A stretch of DNA of 11,003 nucleotides from Erysipelotrichaceae bacterium (GTDB lineage: Bacteria; Bacillota_I; Bacilli_A; Erysipelotrichales; Erysipelotrichaceae): the NCBI GenBank assembly GCA_900770275.1, contig CAAGJS010000074.1, forward strand, positions 1-11,003. Reading direction: 5' to 3'. This document shows positions 1-6,977 of this stretch, in pieces (the first letter of the stretch is position 1; each line of letters begins with the position of its first letter). Position numbers and translations under genes: made by a program. The notes beneath the pieces were generated by a model, which ran no database searches, was not told the origin of the DNA, and was given only the letters and a program-made list of their open reading frames with translations.

Positions 1-188
1 AGGTCTCCATCCATCCAGGCGGGCAGCTTCACATAGCTCACCCAGAGATTCGGAACATTCTTCTCCAGAAGAGGAATTCCGTAATGGAGCAGCGCATAAT
101 AAACAATATAAAGGATCAGGGAAACGCCGAAACAGTTGATCTGACGCTTCGCCTGCCGCTTTGTAATCCGTACCGGCTGATTTGCCAT
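1..188 (-). CDS. N-terminal part of a membrane protein (runs off left edge)
   Basis: Only the first 62 codons are visible, read from an ATG at 186-188 towards position 1. The product begins MANQPVRITKRQAKRQ, a strongly basic N-terminus. A hydrophobic stretch follows at about residues 20-38 (FGVSLILYIVYYALLHYG), fitting a first membrane segment with the basic end in the cytoplasm. Residues 40-62 are amphipathic and probably extracytoplasmic. This start resembles N-termini of CPBP-type intramembrane proteases of Bacillota, but the catalytic motifs would lie outside the window, so the family is a guess. The gene lies 27 bases after the GH3 stop codon and could be co-transcribed with it. There is no clear Shine-Dalgarno sequence before the ATG, but a good promoter sits immediately upstream (see the entry at 197-226). 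Confidence 0.6.
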   Translation of the reverse strand, partial: MANQPVRITKRQAKRQINCFGVSLILYIVYYALLHYGIPLLEKNVPNLWVSYVKLPAWMDGD

Positions 189-196
189 ATTTGTTT

Positions 197-226
197 CTAT
201 TATAAACAAACTTTTTTACTTGCCAA
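197..226 (-). promoter_or_regulatory. Promoter candidate for the left-edge membrane protein, with overlapping palindrome
   Basis: On the minus strand a -35 box TTGGCA (221-226, one mismatch to consensus) is separated by 16 bases from a perfect -10 box TATAAT (199-204). The -35 box lies in the last codons of the GH3 gene. Only 10 bases separate the -10 box from the ATG, so a transcript from here would start about one to five bases before the start codon and be nearly leaderless. This agrees with the missing Shine-Dalgarno sequence. A 7-base inverted repeat, TTTGTTT (190-196) and AAACAAA (204-210) with a 7-base spacer, overlaps the -10 box and could be an operator. Confidence 0.5.
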
Positions 227-2534
227 ACAGTGCAGAAATCTCCTTCCAGATTCCCCGCCCGTAACTGCCGTTGGCAATATCCACAAGACCTTCCAGCTGC
301 CGCTGCTTCGCCCGCCCGAACACTTCGATCGAACTCAGCGGAATGTCAATCGCCGTCGACAGCAGCATACGGTATTCGGGACTGCTGTCATCCCCGTCGC
401 ATGCCTTCTTCACATGCCTGCACACCTGACCGACGATCACCTGTGCCACCTTCGAATCGCTGCTCATCTGCCGCAGCGTACTGTCCATCGAATAGTGGCC
501 GCGCCCGATCGGCTGCACCGCAGGAATATTGCCAAGCAGCTCCTCAAAATCATCACGGCCGGGCTTTCCCTCCAGAGACGAATACCACGACGGACTGTCC
601 GGGAGCTCGCTTCCTTCAACGCTTAGCGCCACCCGCTTACCATCCGCCTCAATCTCATACGTACCGCTGATCACTTCCCAGTGATCTTTTTCATAAACGG
701 AGAAATCACGGTCATCGAGCGTAAACATTACCGTTCTGCGTTCGCCGGGCAAAAGTTCGATCTTGCGGAATCCGGCAAGCTTCCGCACCTCCCGATAGCC
801 GCCTTCCGGATTTCTTACATACAGAAGCACCGTATGTTTCCCGGCCCGCGCCCCCGTATTTTCAACCGTCACCGCAGCCGTACGGCCATCGACCTTCAGA
901 TCCGTACACGCAAACGTCGTATAGCTTAATCCCTGTCCAAACGCAAAGCGCACCGGCACATGCGCCTTCTCATAGTAGCGGCTGCCGACGTAGATCCCTT
1001 CCCGGTACTCCGCATCGCTGCGCGGTTCCCCATAGTACTCCGCATTGACGACGTCCTCATATTTCATCGGCCAGGTTTCCGCAAGCCGTCCCGAAGGATT
1101 CACCTCTCCATAGAGAATCTTCTTCAGTGCCGAAGCGCCGGCTTCCCCGGGAAGACCCGCATACAGAACAGCCTTCACATCATCCGCAAACGGCACCTCC
1201 AGAACACCTCCCGCCAGCAGAATGACAATGACATTCGAATTCACCTCCGCCACCGCTTCCACCGTCTTCACAATGCCTTCCGGCATCGCCAGCGTCGTAC
1301 GATCAAAGCCCTCCGACTCCGCGCTGACCGGCAGACCGGCGACGACAATGACCTTGTCTGCCTTCTTCGCAAGTTCGACAGCCCCGTCAATCGACTGCTC
1401 CGTCGCATTTCCATTGACATCGTAGCCGGCCGCATAGGGAAGATCTGCCAGTTCATTCCGCAGCGTCTCGACCCGGATCGCATTGACATGGGAGCTGCCC
1501 GATCCCTGATAGCGCATATGATCCCCGAGATCTCCGATGAGACACACAGACTCACCGTAACTTAACGGAAGAATACTGTCCTCGTTCTTCAAGAGAACAA
1601 TGCTTTCGGCGGCCACTTTTCCAGCAAGATCATGGTGCGCCTCATAGTCGGCCGAATACGGAACCGACAGAGCCCTGGCCCCGCGGCGCATCGAATCCCT
1701 TACACGCTCCGCACTTTCTTCAACAATACGGCGGAAGTCTTCATCCCTTTCGGCCAGCTGCACACATTCCTTTTCCATGTAGGCCATCCCGCCGGGCATG
1801 CTGAGATCGCATCCCGCCCGATAGGCATCGATGCGATTATGCATCGCACCCCAGTCCGTCACAACCATGCCATCAAAGCCCCATTCCTTCCTCAGGATGT
1901 CGGTCAGAAGTTTCCGGTTGACGGAGCTGTAGACACCATTGATCTTGTTGTAAGAACACATCACGGCCCATGGATGCGCCTTCTTCACCGCAATCTCAAA
2001 GGGACGCAGATAGATCTCACGCGCCGTACGCTCATCAACCATGGAATTGGAGATGAAGCGGTCATACTCCTGGTTATTGCAGGCGAAATGCTTGAGACAG
2101 CAGGAGATGCCCTCACTCTGACAGCCCCGGATCCATCCTGCCGCCAGCGTACCGGATACCAGCGGATCCTCCGAAAAATATTCAAAGTTTCTTCCACACA
2201 GGGGATTCCGCTTGATGTTGGCACCCGGTCCCAGAACCATGCCTACGTTCTGATCCCGTGCCTCCTGGGCAATTGCCCTGCCTTCTTCCGCGAGCAGATC
2301 TTCATCAAACGAGCACGCCGTCAAAGAAGCTGTCGGAAAGCAGACAGCCGGCCGGCTGCGATTGACACCCTCCGTATCCGCATCATTCGTCTGATTGCGC
2401 AGACCATGGGGACCATCCGTCATCCGCAACGAAGGAATATGATTCTCCGAATCTTCCTTCGTCATCCAGTAATCGGCGCCGCTGCCGAGCGAAACAACCC
2501 TCTCCAGCGCGGCCGCCTTTTTCTTGTCTTCCAT
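216..2534 (-). CDS. Glycoside hydrolase family 3 enzyme, probable beta-glucosidase
   Basis: This 772-residue protein has the GH3 layout: an N-terminal TIM barrel (about residues 15-290), the alpha/beta-sandwich GH3 C-terminal domain (about 305-530) and a fibronectin-III-like domain (about 553-635), followed by about 125 extra residues. The barrel carries the substrate-binding KHFACNNQE motif at 148-156 and the nucleophile motif VVTDWG with Asp227. SEGFDR at 407-412 is the usual place of the acid/base Glu in bacterial GH3 enzymes. FGQGLSYTTF near 532-541 marks the end of the sandwich domain. GH3 enzymes release sugars from beta-glycosides by a retaining mechanism; the exact sugar (glucose, xylose or GlcNAc) cannot be read from sequence alone. 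No signal peptide is visible, so it is probably cytoplasmic. I chose the ATG at 2532-2534 because GGAG lies 8 bases upstream. An in-frame GTG 24 bases further up (780 residues) has a poorer site. The luxS terminator precedes the gene. Confidence 0.9.
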   Translation of the reverse strand: MEDKKKAAALERVVSLGSGADYWMTKEDSENHIPSLRMTDGPHGLRNQTNDADTEGVNRSRPAVCFPTASLTACSFDEDLLAEEGRAIAQEARDQNVGMVLGPGANIKRNPLCGRNFEYFSEDPLVSGTLAAGWIRGCQSEGISCCLKHFACNNQEYDRFISNSMVDERTAREIYLRPFEIAVKKAHPWAVMCSYNKINGVYSSVNRKLLTDILRKEWGFDGMVVTDWGAMHNRIDAYRAGCDLSMPGGMAYMEKECVQLAERDEDFRRIVEESAERVRDSMRRGARALSVPYSADYEAHHDLAGKVAAESIVLLKNEDSILPLSYGESVCLIGDLGDHMRYQGSGSSHVNAIRVETLRNELADLPYAAGYDVNGNATEQSIDGAVELAKKADKVIVVAGLPVSAESEGFDRTTLAMPEGIVKTVEAVAEVNSNVIVILLAGGVLEVPFADDVKAVLYAGLPGEAGASALKKILYGEVNPSGRLAETWPMKYEDVVNAEYYGEPRSDAEYREGIYVGSRYYEKAHVPVRFAFGQGLSYTTFACTDLKVDGRTAAVTVENTGARAGKHTVLLYVRNPEGGYREVRKLAGFRKIELLPGERRTVMFTLDDRDFSVYEKDHWEVISGTYEIEADGKRVALSVEGSELPDSPSWYSSLEGKPGRDDFEELLGNIPAVQPIGRGHYSMDSTLRQMSSDSKVAQVIVGQVCRHVKKACDGDDSSPEYRMLLSTAIDIPLSSIEVFGRAKQRQLEGLVDIANGSYGRGIWKEISALFGK

Positions 2535-2587
2535 GTTGATATCTCCGTTTCCTTCCACGGTGACTCTCTACCTTCTGATTATCTACG

Positions 2588-2625
2588 AAAAAACCGGTTG
2601 AGAACAGATTTTCCTCAGCCGGCTT
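2588..2625 (-). terminator. Intrinsic terminator after luxS
   Basis: Read on the minus strand, AAGCCGGCTGAG (2614-2625) pairs with CTCAACCGGTTT (2591-2602). The 12-base stem has one G-U pair and one C/A mismatch, closes an 11-base loop, and runs into six T residues (2588-2593). It starts 5 bases beyond the luxS stop codon. It should end most rihB-luxS transcripts before the GH3 gene, so that gene is reached by readthrough or from its own promoter. A possible -10 box, GATAAT, lies at 2578-2583, but I see no good -35 partner. Confidence 0.75.
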
Positions 2626-2630
2626 CCCTG

Positions 2631-3110
2631 CTATTGCGGATATACCATATGGGCTTCATCGATGTGGTACAGCGTATTGTCCAGATACCGCTTTGCCAGC
2701 CAGTTCGCCATCGGCAGATTCTGATCCAGATAGTTGCCGCACTCCGCCGGTGCAGCACCCGGAACTGCACCCGAATAATCACGAATGAACTCAAACATCC
2801 CGGTCACAAGCGGCACAACATCCTGAGAAGAAAGATCTCCTTCCAGAATCATATAGAAACCGGTCCTGCAGCCCATCGGCCCAAAGTACACGACCCTCTC
2901 CTTCCAGTCCGGATCGTTGCGCAGATAGGTAGCGCCCAGATGCTCAATCGTATGCACCTCGGCCGTATTCATGACCGGCTCCCTGTTCGGCGTCGTCATG
3001 CGCAGATCAAAGGTCGTAATGACCGTGCCGTGAAACACATCGCGGCGCGAAACATAGATGCCCGGTTCCAGTTTCAGATGATTGACGGTAAAGCTCGCAA
3101 TTTTCTCCAT
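2631..3110 (-). CDS. luxS: S-ribosylhomocysteine lyase LuxS (AI-2 synthase)
   Basis: The product is 159 residues, the usual LuxS length. LuxS splits S-ribosylhomocysteine into homocysteine and 4,5-dihydroxy-2,3-pentanedione, which cyclises to the AI-2 signal family; it is a cytoplasmic step of the activated methyl cycle. The metal site is intact: HTIEH gives His53, Glu56 and His57, and AECGNY gives Cys124. The catalytic cysteine is Cys81 in GPMGCRTG. The substrate-contacting N-terminal region (SFTVNH, residues 6-11) is also present. The ATG at 3108-3110 is supported by GGGAG 8 bases upstream and by the family N-terminus; a longer in-frame extension upstream has no support. The gene follows rihB after 31 bases with no terminator between, so the two are probably one transcript, and a terminator follows luxS. 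The usual partner for this step (Pfs/MtnN) is not in the window. Confidence 0.97.
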   Translation of the reverse strand: MEKIASFTVNHLKLEPGIYVSRRDVFHGTVITTFDLRMTTPNREPVMNTAEVHTIEHLGATYLRNDPDWKERVVYFGPMGCRTGFYMILEGDLSSQDVVPLVTGMFEFIRDYSGAVPGAAPAECGNYLDQNLPMANWLAKRYLDNTLYHIDEAHMVYPQ

Positions 3111-3141
3111 AGTGTCTTCTCCCGTCACCATTCTAAACAGA

Positions 3142-4071
3142 TTATTCCAGATTGCGAAGCGACGCCTCCACAAGATCCCAGAACCGCTCGAGATCCAGAT
3201 TCAGACCCACGGTCGAATTAACCGGCTGATGAAGACGACCGAACTGATCGCATACCGTGCGGCCATAGGAAGGTCCCTGAGTAATATTGACCACCGTATA
3301 CATCTCCTTCGTCTCAAAGATCGTCGGATCAATGAGATAGGCAACCGTTGTCACATCATGGACCGGTCCCGCCGCAAGGCCGTTGATACTCTGTGTCTTC
3401 AGCGTATAGCTCATGATGTCGCCGAAGAGATTTCCCGCCCTATTGCCGATGGCACGCATACGGGCAATGATCTGCGGCGTCGCAAGAGCCTGGTTGGTCA
3501 GATCCAGCCCCATCATCGTCACCGGAACACCCGAAGTAAACACAATATGCGCCGCCTCCGGATCCGCATAGATATTGAACTCCGCCGCCGGTGTCACATT
3601 GCCAAGCCCAACGGCGCCACCCATCAGAATGATCTGCTTGATCTTTGAGGCAATCTTGGGCTCCAGACGCAGCGCCATCGCAATATTGGTTAACGGCCCG
3701 ACCGGGCAGATTGTAATATCCCCATCCGATGCCATCAGCGTACGGATCAGATAATTGACCGCATGTTCCGGCTGCGCCTGATAGGTCAGCGGCTCAAAGA
3801 CAGGGCCGTCGAGACCGGTTCGGCCATGTACGTCACCCGCCGTAATCTGCTGGCGAACCAGCGGCCGGTCACAGCCTCCGTACACCGGCACATCCATGCC
3901 AAGATGCTGGCATACATGAAGCGTATTGGGCAGCGTATGATCCAGCGTCGCATTGCCCGCAACACATGTCGCACCAAGAAGATCAACCGCATCGCTGCCG
4001 GCCGCGACCATTAACGCAATCGCATCATCGTGTCCCGTATCACAATCAAGAATCATCTTTTTCTTTTCCAT
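3142..4071 (-). CDS. rihB: Pyrimidine-preferring ribonucleoside hydrolase RihB
   Basis: This 309-residue protein belongs to the IU-nucleoside hydrolase family and matches remembered E. coli RihB (YeiK) almost from end to end, including the MEKKK start and the segment VHGRTGLDGPVFEPLT. The enzyme cleaves cytidine or uridine into ribose and free base in the cytoplasm (salvage). Visible active-site features are the calcium/ribose-binding cluster DCDTGHDD (Asp9, Asp11, Asp15, Asp16), His82, AEFNIY with Asn166, and GPVHD with His238 and Asp239. The His82/His239 pair is characteristic of YeiK-type pyrimidine-preferring hydrolases. The ATG at 4069-4071 is chosen because AGAGG lies 8 bases upstream and the N-terminus matches; upstream in-frame codons to 4116 are not needed. 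It is the first gene of the leftward operon and is followed by luxS 31 bases later. Confidence 0.93.
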   Translation of the reverse strand: MEKKKMILDCDTGHDDAIALMVAAGSDAVDLLGATCVAGNATLDHTLPNTLHVCQHLGMDVPVYGGCDRPLVRQQITAGDVHGRTGLDGPVFEPLTYQAQPEHAVNYLIRTLMASDGDITICPVGPLTNIAMALRLEPKIASKIKQIILMGGAVGLGNVTPAAEFNIYADPEAAHIVFTSGVPVTMMGLDLTNQALATPQIIARMRAIGNRAGNLFGDIMSYTLKTQSINGLAAGPVHDVTTVAYLIDPTIFETKEMYTVVNITQGPSYGRTVCDQFGRLHQPVNSTVGLNLDLERFWDLVEASLRNLE

Positions 4072-4094
4072 GGTTTCTACCTCTTCCTGCTCTG

Positions 4095-4100
4095 AGTATA
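4095..4100 (-). promoter_or_regulatory. Possible -10 box for the rihB-luxS operon
   Basis: TATACT on the minus strand (one mismatch to TATAAT) lies 23 bases before the rihB ATG, giving a predicted leader of about 16 bases that includes the ribosome binding site. The 17-base-upstream position holds TGCTTG, a poor -35 match, so such a promoter would be weak or activator-dependent. Confidence 0.3.
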
Positions 4101-4128
4101 TTGAAACAGGAATCACACAAGCAGGAAA

Positions 4129-4148
4129 TTTCTCCTAAACCGGAGAAA
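4129..4148. repeat. Perfect 7-base inverted repeat in the divergent intergenic region
   Basis: TTTCTCC (4129-4135) and GGAGAAA (4142-4148) form a perfect inverted repeat with a 6-base spacer. It is centred about 68 bases upstream of the rihB ATG and just upstream of its candidate -10 box. There is no useful T-tract on either side, so it is more likely an operator than a terminator. Which protein binds it is unknown; the divergently encoded AraC-type regulator is one candidate. Confidence 0.35.
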
Positions 4149-4157
4149 ATAATGTAA

Positions 4158-4433
4158 ACACAGCCAAACCTGACCGGCACAGAAAACACGGACCGCATTC
4201 ACCTTCCCCATACCATTGAACGCTTCGGCACGATCAAACGGTTTCCTTCATCCACCACCCTGATCCGCCAGGGCTCCACCGTCAACTATCTCTATCTTCT
4301 CAGCGACTGGTCCGATGCGATGAACGTCTGGGACGGTGATGTCATTATGTACACCTGCGCCGATGCGTCGGGGCAGAACATCATTCTCATCACGCGGTCA
4401 ATGCCGCGTGCTTTTCTTACGCCGCTCTCATAA
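4158..4433 (+). pseudogene. Degraded Crp/Fnr-like cyclic-nucleotide-binding domain fragment
   Basis: An open plus-strand frame of 91 codons follows a stop at 4155-4157 and ends at TAA 4431-4433. It has no ATG, GTG or TTG near its beginning. From about 4209 the translation reads HTIERFGTIKRFPSSTTLIR and then QGSTVNYLYLLSD. This resembles the start of the cNMP-binding barrel in Crp/Fnr regulators: a phi-x-R-F-P run, then L-I-R-Q-G, then Y-L-Y-L-L. Further on come NVWDGDVIMYTC and ASGQNIILI, weaker but in the right order. The helix-turn-helix half and the rest of the barrel are missing. I read it as the remnant of a regulator truncated by deletion. The rest of the 394-base gap between rihB and the sensor gene holds the inverted repeat at 4129-4148 and promoter candidates. 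The resemblance is by eye and could be chance. Confidence 0.4.
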
Positions 4434-4435
4434 CG

Positions 4436-4444
4436 TGCGATAAT
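4436..4444 (+). promoter_or_regulatory. Extended -10 candidate for the sensor operon
   Basis: TGCGATAAT has the TGn extension followed by a one-mismatch -10 box, 21 bases before the sensor ATG. The -35 position (TTACGC at 4417-4422, 16-base spacer) matches poorly, as is common for extended -10 promoters. It lies directly behind the stop codon of the Crp-like remnant. Confidence 0.35.
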
Positions 4445-4465
4445 ACAGAAGAAAGAACCCATCGC

Positions 4466-5482
4466 ATGGAATCCGAAGCGAAACACTCATCCGACAACCG
4501 CATTCTCTATATTTTTGTACCGGTTTTTGTGGTGCTTCTGATCATTGGCTCCGCCCTTCTTCCAAGTCCCAGGCAGCCTGACGCACCGCTGGAAACTTAT
4601 CAGTATCACATCGCCATCATCGGCGAAAATACGGACGACTCGTTCTGGAACCTGCTGTACCGTGGCGTAAACGAGGCGGCGGGCGAATATGGAGCCATTG
4701 CCGAAGAAACCGGGGCCGGCCTTTCGCAGCGGGTCACTACCGAAGATGCCATCAAGATGGCAATCTATGAGGACGCCGACGGCATCCTGCTGTTACCGGG
4801 TTCGGATGAAGCGCTGGAGCCTCTGATTGATCAGGCCGAAGATGCCGGCATCCCGGTCATCTCCATGGAACGCGACCTGCCGGATTCAAGACGCTCCGGC
4901 TTCGTCGGCATCAATGCCTATTTCCTTGGCCAGCAGTTCGGCCGCGAAATTCTGAAGCGCTCCGGCAGCGATGCCAGTACAGCGACAATCCTGTTTCCTG
5001 CCGACCGCTTCGACGAAAGCAGCCGCCAGTGGTTCCTGCAGGGTCTTGCCAGCGCCGTACCTTCTGAAAAGATTACCTTCCGCTACGAAACCGTGGAATC
5101 CAACGGATCATCACTGAACAATTCGGAAGACATCATCCAGAAGCTTCTCAGCGAAGACAATGTGCCGGACATTCTGGTGACGCTTGATTCCATGAGTACG
5201 CAGTCAGCCTTTCAGCTGCTTACGAGCCGCTCCATGGTGAGCAGAGTGACATTGATCGGCACCGGCATTTCGTCCGACATTCTGGATGAAATTGAAAACG
5301 GCGGCATCAAAGCGGTCATCTCGACCGACCCGGTGCAGCTTGGCGAAGAAAGCGTCCGCCAGCTGATGACCTATCAGAAATATCACATGGTCAGCTACTA
5401 TACGGAGATTACGCCGGTCTTGATCGACGCCTCCAATGTGCAGCAGTACCGGAAGGAGTTCTACGATGACAGCGAAAAGTGA
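4466..5482 (+). CDS. Membrane-anchored sugar-binding-protein-like sensor of a three-component system
   Basis: The 338-residue product has a short charged N-terminus, one hydrophobic segment at residues 13-32 (ILYIFVPVFVVLLIIGSALL) without a lipobox Cys, and then a periplasmic-binding-protein domain of the RbsB/LacI type (about 47-320). Family marks are IAIIGENTDDSFW at 49-61, DADGILLLPGS at 103-113 and AGIPVISMERD at 127-137. The domain should sit outside the cell, tethered by the N-terminal helix. It overlaps the downstream kinase gene by 17 bases, matching XylFII-type proteins that bind a sugar and activate a LytS/YesM kinase. Compared by eye with RbsB, the first aromatic pair is F-W and the Arg after the second strand is kept (S-M-E-R), but Asn190, Asp215 and Gln235 equivalents do not line up, so ribose itself is not assured. 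The Shine-Dalgarno sequence is weak (AGAAAG about 10 bases before the ATG). Confidence 0.85.
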   Translation: MESEAKHSSDNRILYIFVPVFVVLLIIGSALLPSPRQPDAPLETYQYHIAIIGENTDDSFWNLLYRGVNEAAGEYGAIAEETGAGLSQRVTTEDAIKMAIYEDADGILLLPGSDEALEPLIDQAEDAGIPVISMERDLPDSRRSGFVGINAYFLGQQFGREILKRSGSDASTATILFPADRFDESSRQWFLQGLASAVPSEKITFRYETVESNGSSLNNSEDIIQKLLSEDNVPDILVTLDSMSTQSAFQLLTSRSMVSRVTLIGTGISSDILDEIENGGIKAVISTDPVQLGEESVRQLMTYQKYHMVSYYTEITPVLIDASNVQQYRKEFYDDSEK

Positions 5483-6977
5483 ACGCTACCGCTCCATCCG
5501 TACCAAGCTCATCCTGCCGGTGACGCTGGTCATGGCCATTCTGCTGGCCCTGTTGATGTTCTTTTTCCTGCGCATCAACGCCGCCACCAACAATCTGAAC
5601 CAGGTCTACGCGACCAACGTCAGTCTCAATGAGGTACAGTCCCTGCTTACCAGCATCCAGCAGAACACGTTCCAGTACCTCAACGTCCAGAACGAAGACT
5701 CCCTGAGCGCCGCCGGTGAGGAAATGGAGAATTTCCAGAACGCCATCGCACCCTTCAATCATGCGATTACCAATCAGGAAGCGAGCCTTCTGGAGCACAA
5801 CATCTATCAGCTCGCATCGTCCTATCTGACCCTGACGAAACAGGCCCTCGATGCCAAAACGGCGCATAATGTCGATCTCTACCGGCAAAGCTACAGTGCG
5901 ATGGAGGATGTGTACCGCTATCTGATCGACAACATCCGTGCCCTTGATTCCCTGCGTTTCAAGGCCAACTCCGAAAACTACGACACTCTCTATCAGTATC
6001 TGAAATATCTGGAATGGTATCTGACGGCGGTTCTGGCAGCAGTCACCCTGTTTCTGATCTTCATCCTCTACCGGAACATTCAGTTGATCACCCGTCCCCT
6101 TGAGCGTCTTGCCGCAAAGGCGAAGCGCATCAGTGACGGCGACTTCAACGTCCCTGAGGAGGAAGTCATTTCCAACGATGAAGTCGGTACCGTGGCCAGT
6201 GCCTTCAATCAGATGATCCGCAGTATTCAGAACTACATCGAACGTCAGCGCAGGGCGATGGAAACCGAGATTCGCATGAAGGAACAGGAGCTCAGGAGTG
6301 AGTCGCTTCTCAAGGATGCGCAGCTCAAATACTACCAGGCGCAGATCAATCCCCACTTCCTGTTCAATACGCTGAATGCCGGCCAGCAGCTGGCCATGAT
6401 GGAGGGAGCGGACCGTACCTACGAATTTCTTGACAATACATCCGCCTTCTTCCGCTACCGTCTGCAGAAGACCGGTGAAACATCGATGCTCAGCCAGGAG
6501 ATTGAGCTTGTGGATCACTATATGTACATCATGAACGTGCGCTTTGGCGGCGAAATTCATCTGGAGAAGGATGTAGATAACGACCTGCTGTCGCTGCCGT
6601 TTCCCGGCATGACGCTGCAGCCCCTGGTGGAGAATGCGCTGAACCACGGCCTTCGGGAAGTGGACTATGAGAAACATATCTGGCTCAGTGCGAAACGAAA
6701 CGGAAACGGTGCCGACATCGAAGTGCGCGACAACGGCGTGGGCATGCCCCAGAGCATCGTGGATCAGATCAATGCCGGCAGTCTTCCGGAAGACATGCGC
6801 AAGAATACCGGCGGCAACGGTGTGGGACTAATGAATGTGCGGGAGCGTCTGAAGCTCTTCTATCTGTGTGACAATGTGCTCTTTGTTACAAGCAGTCCCA
6901 AAGGCACAACCGTAACGATTCATATTCCGCTCCCCGGGGAAGGAGAAAGCAATGTACAAGATTCTAGTGGCAGATGA
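5466..6977 (+). CDS. YesM/LytS-type sensor histidine kinase
   Basis: The 503-residue protein has membrane segments at about 16-35 and 184-202, enclosing about 150 extracytoplasmic residues that look wholly alpha-helical, with no dCache-like pattern. A HAMP domain (about 203-260) follows, then a coiled linker rich in Glu, Lys and Arg. The phosphoacceptor box of the His_kinase family reads QINPHFLFNTL with His297. The ATP-binding domain shows VENALNHG with Asn390, DNGVGM at 422-427 and GGNGVGL at 449-455. The helical outer region is what would be expected of a kinase docking to a separate binding protein, as LytS does with XylFII. I chose the ATG at 5466-5468 because AGGAG lies 7 bases upstream. 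The gene starts inside the end of the sensor gene (17-base overlap) and overlaps the regulator gene by 26 bases, implying translational coupling. Confidence 0.94.
   Translation: MTAKSERYRSIRTKLILPVTLVMAILLALLMFFFLRINAATNNLNQVYATNVSLNEVQSLLTSIQQNTFQYLNVQNEDSLSAAGEEMENFQNAIAPFNHAITNQEASLLEHNIYQLASSYLTLTKQALDAKTAHNVDLYRQSYSAMEDVYRYLIDNIRALDSLRFKANSENYDTLYQYLKYLEWYLTAVLAAVTLFLIFILYRNIQLITRPLERLAAKAKRISDGDFNVPEEEVISNDEVGTVASAFNQMIRSIQNYIERQRRAMETEIRMKEQELRSESLLKDAQLKYYQAQINPHFLFNTLNAGQQLAMMEGADRTYEFLDNTSAFFRYRLQKTGETSMLSQEIELVDHYMYIMNVRFGGEIHLEKDVDNDLLSLPFPGMTLQPLVENALNHGLREVDYEKHIWLSAKRNGNGADIEVRDNGVGMPQSIVDQINAGSLPEDMRKNTGGNGVGLMNVRERLKLFYLCDNVLFVTSSPKGTTVTIHIPLPGEGESNVQDSSGR

Noticed and set aside
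2535..2558. Upstream GTG start for the GH3 enzyme, adding 8 residues
   Set aside because: The downstream ATG has GGAG at 8 bases, whereas the GTG has only a distant AAGG (about 12 bases), so the shorter form is preferred.
1632..3221. Long plus-strand open frame (529 codons) opposite the GH3, luxS and rihB genes
   Set aside because: It crosses three well-identified minus-strand genes and their gaps, and its translation is rich in His, Arg and Ile with no domain pattern, as expected of a shadow frame in GC-rich coding DNA.
4152..4165. TGTAAACACA-type sequence as a catabolite-response (cre) site
   Set aside because: It lacks the central CG and full dyad symmetry of cre sites. No other convincing cre site was seen before the sugar-related genes.
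5409..6677. Minus-strand open frame of 422 codons opposite the kinase gene
   Set aside because: The opposite strand encodes an intact histidine kinase with all motifs. The antisense translation has no recognisable domain and no ribosome binding site.
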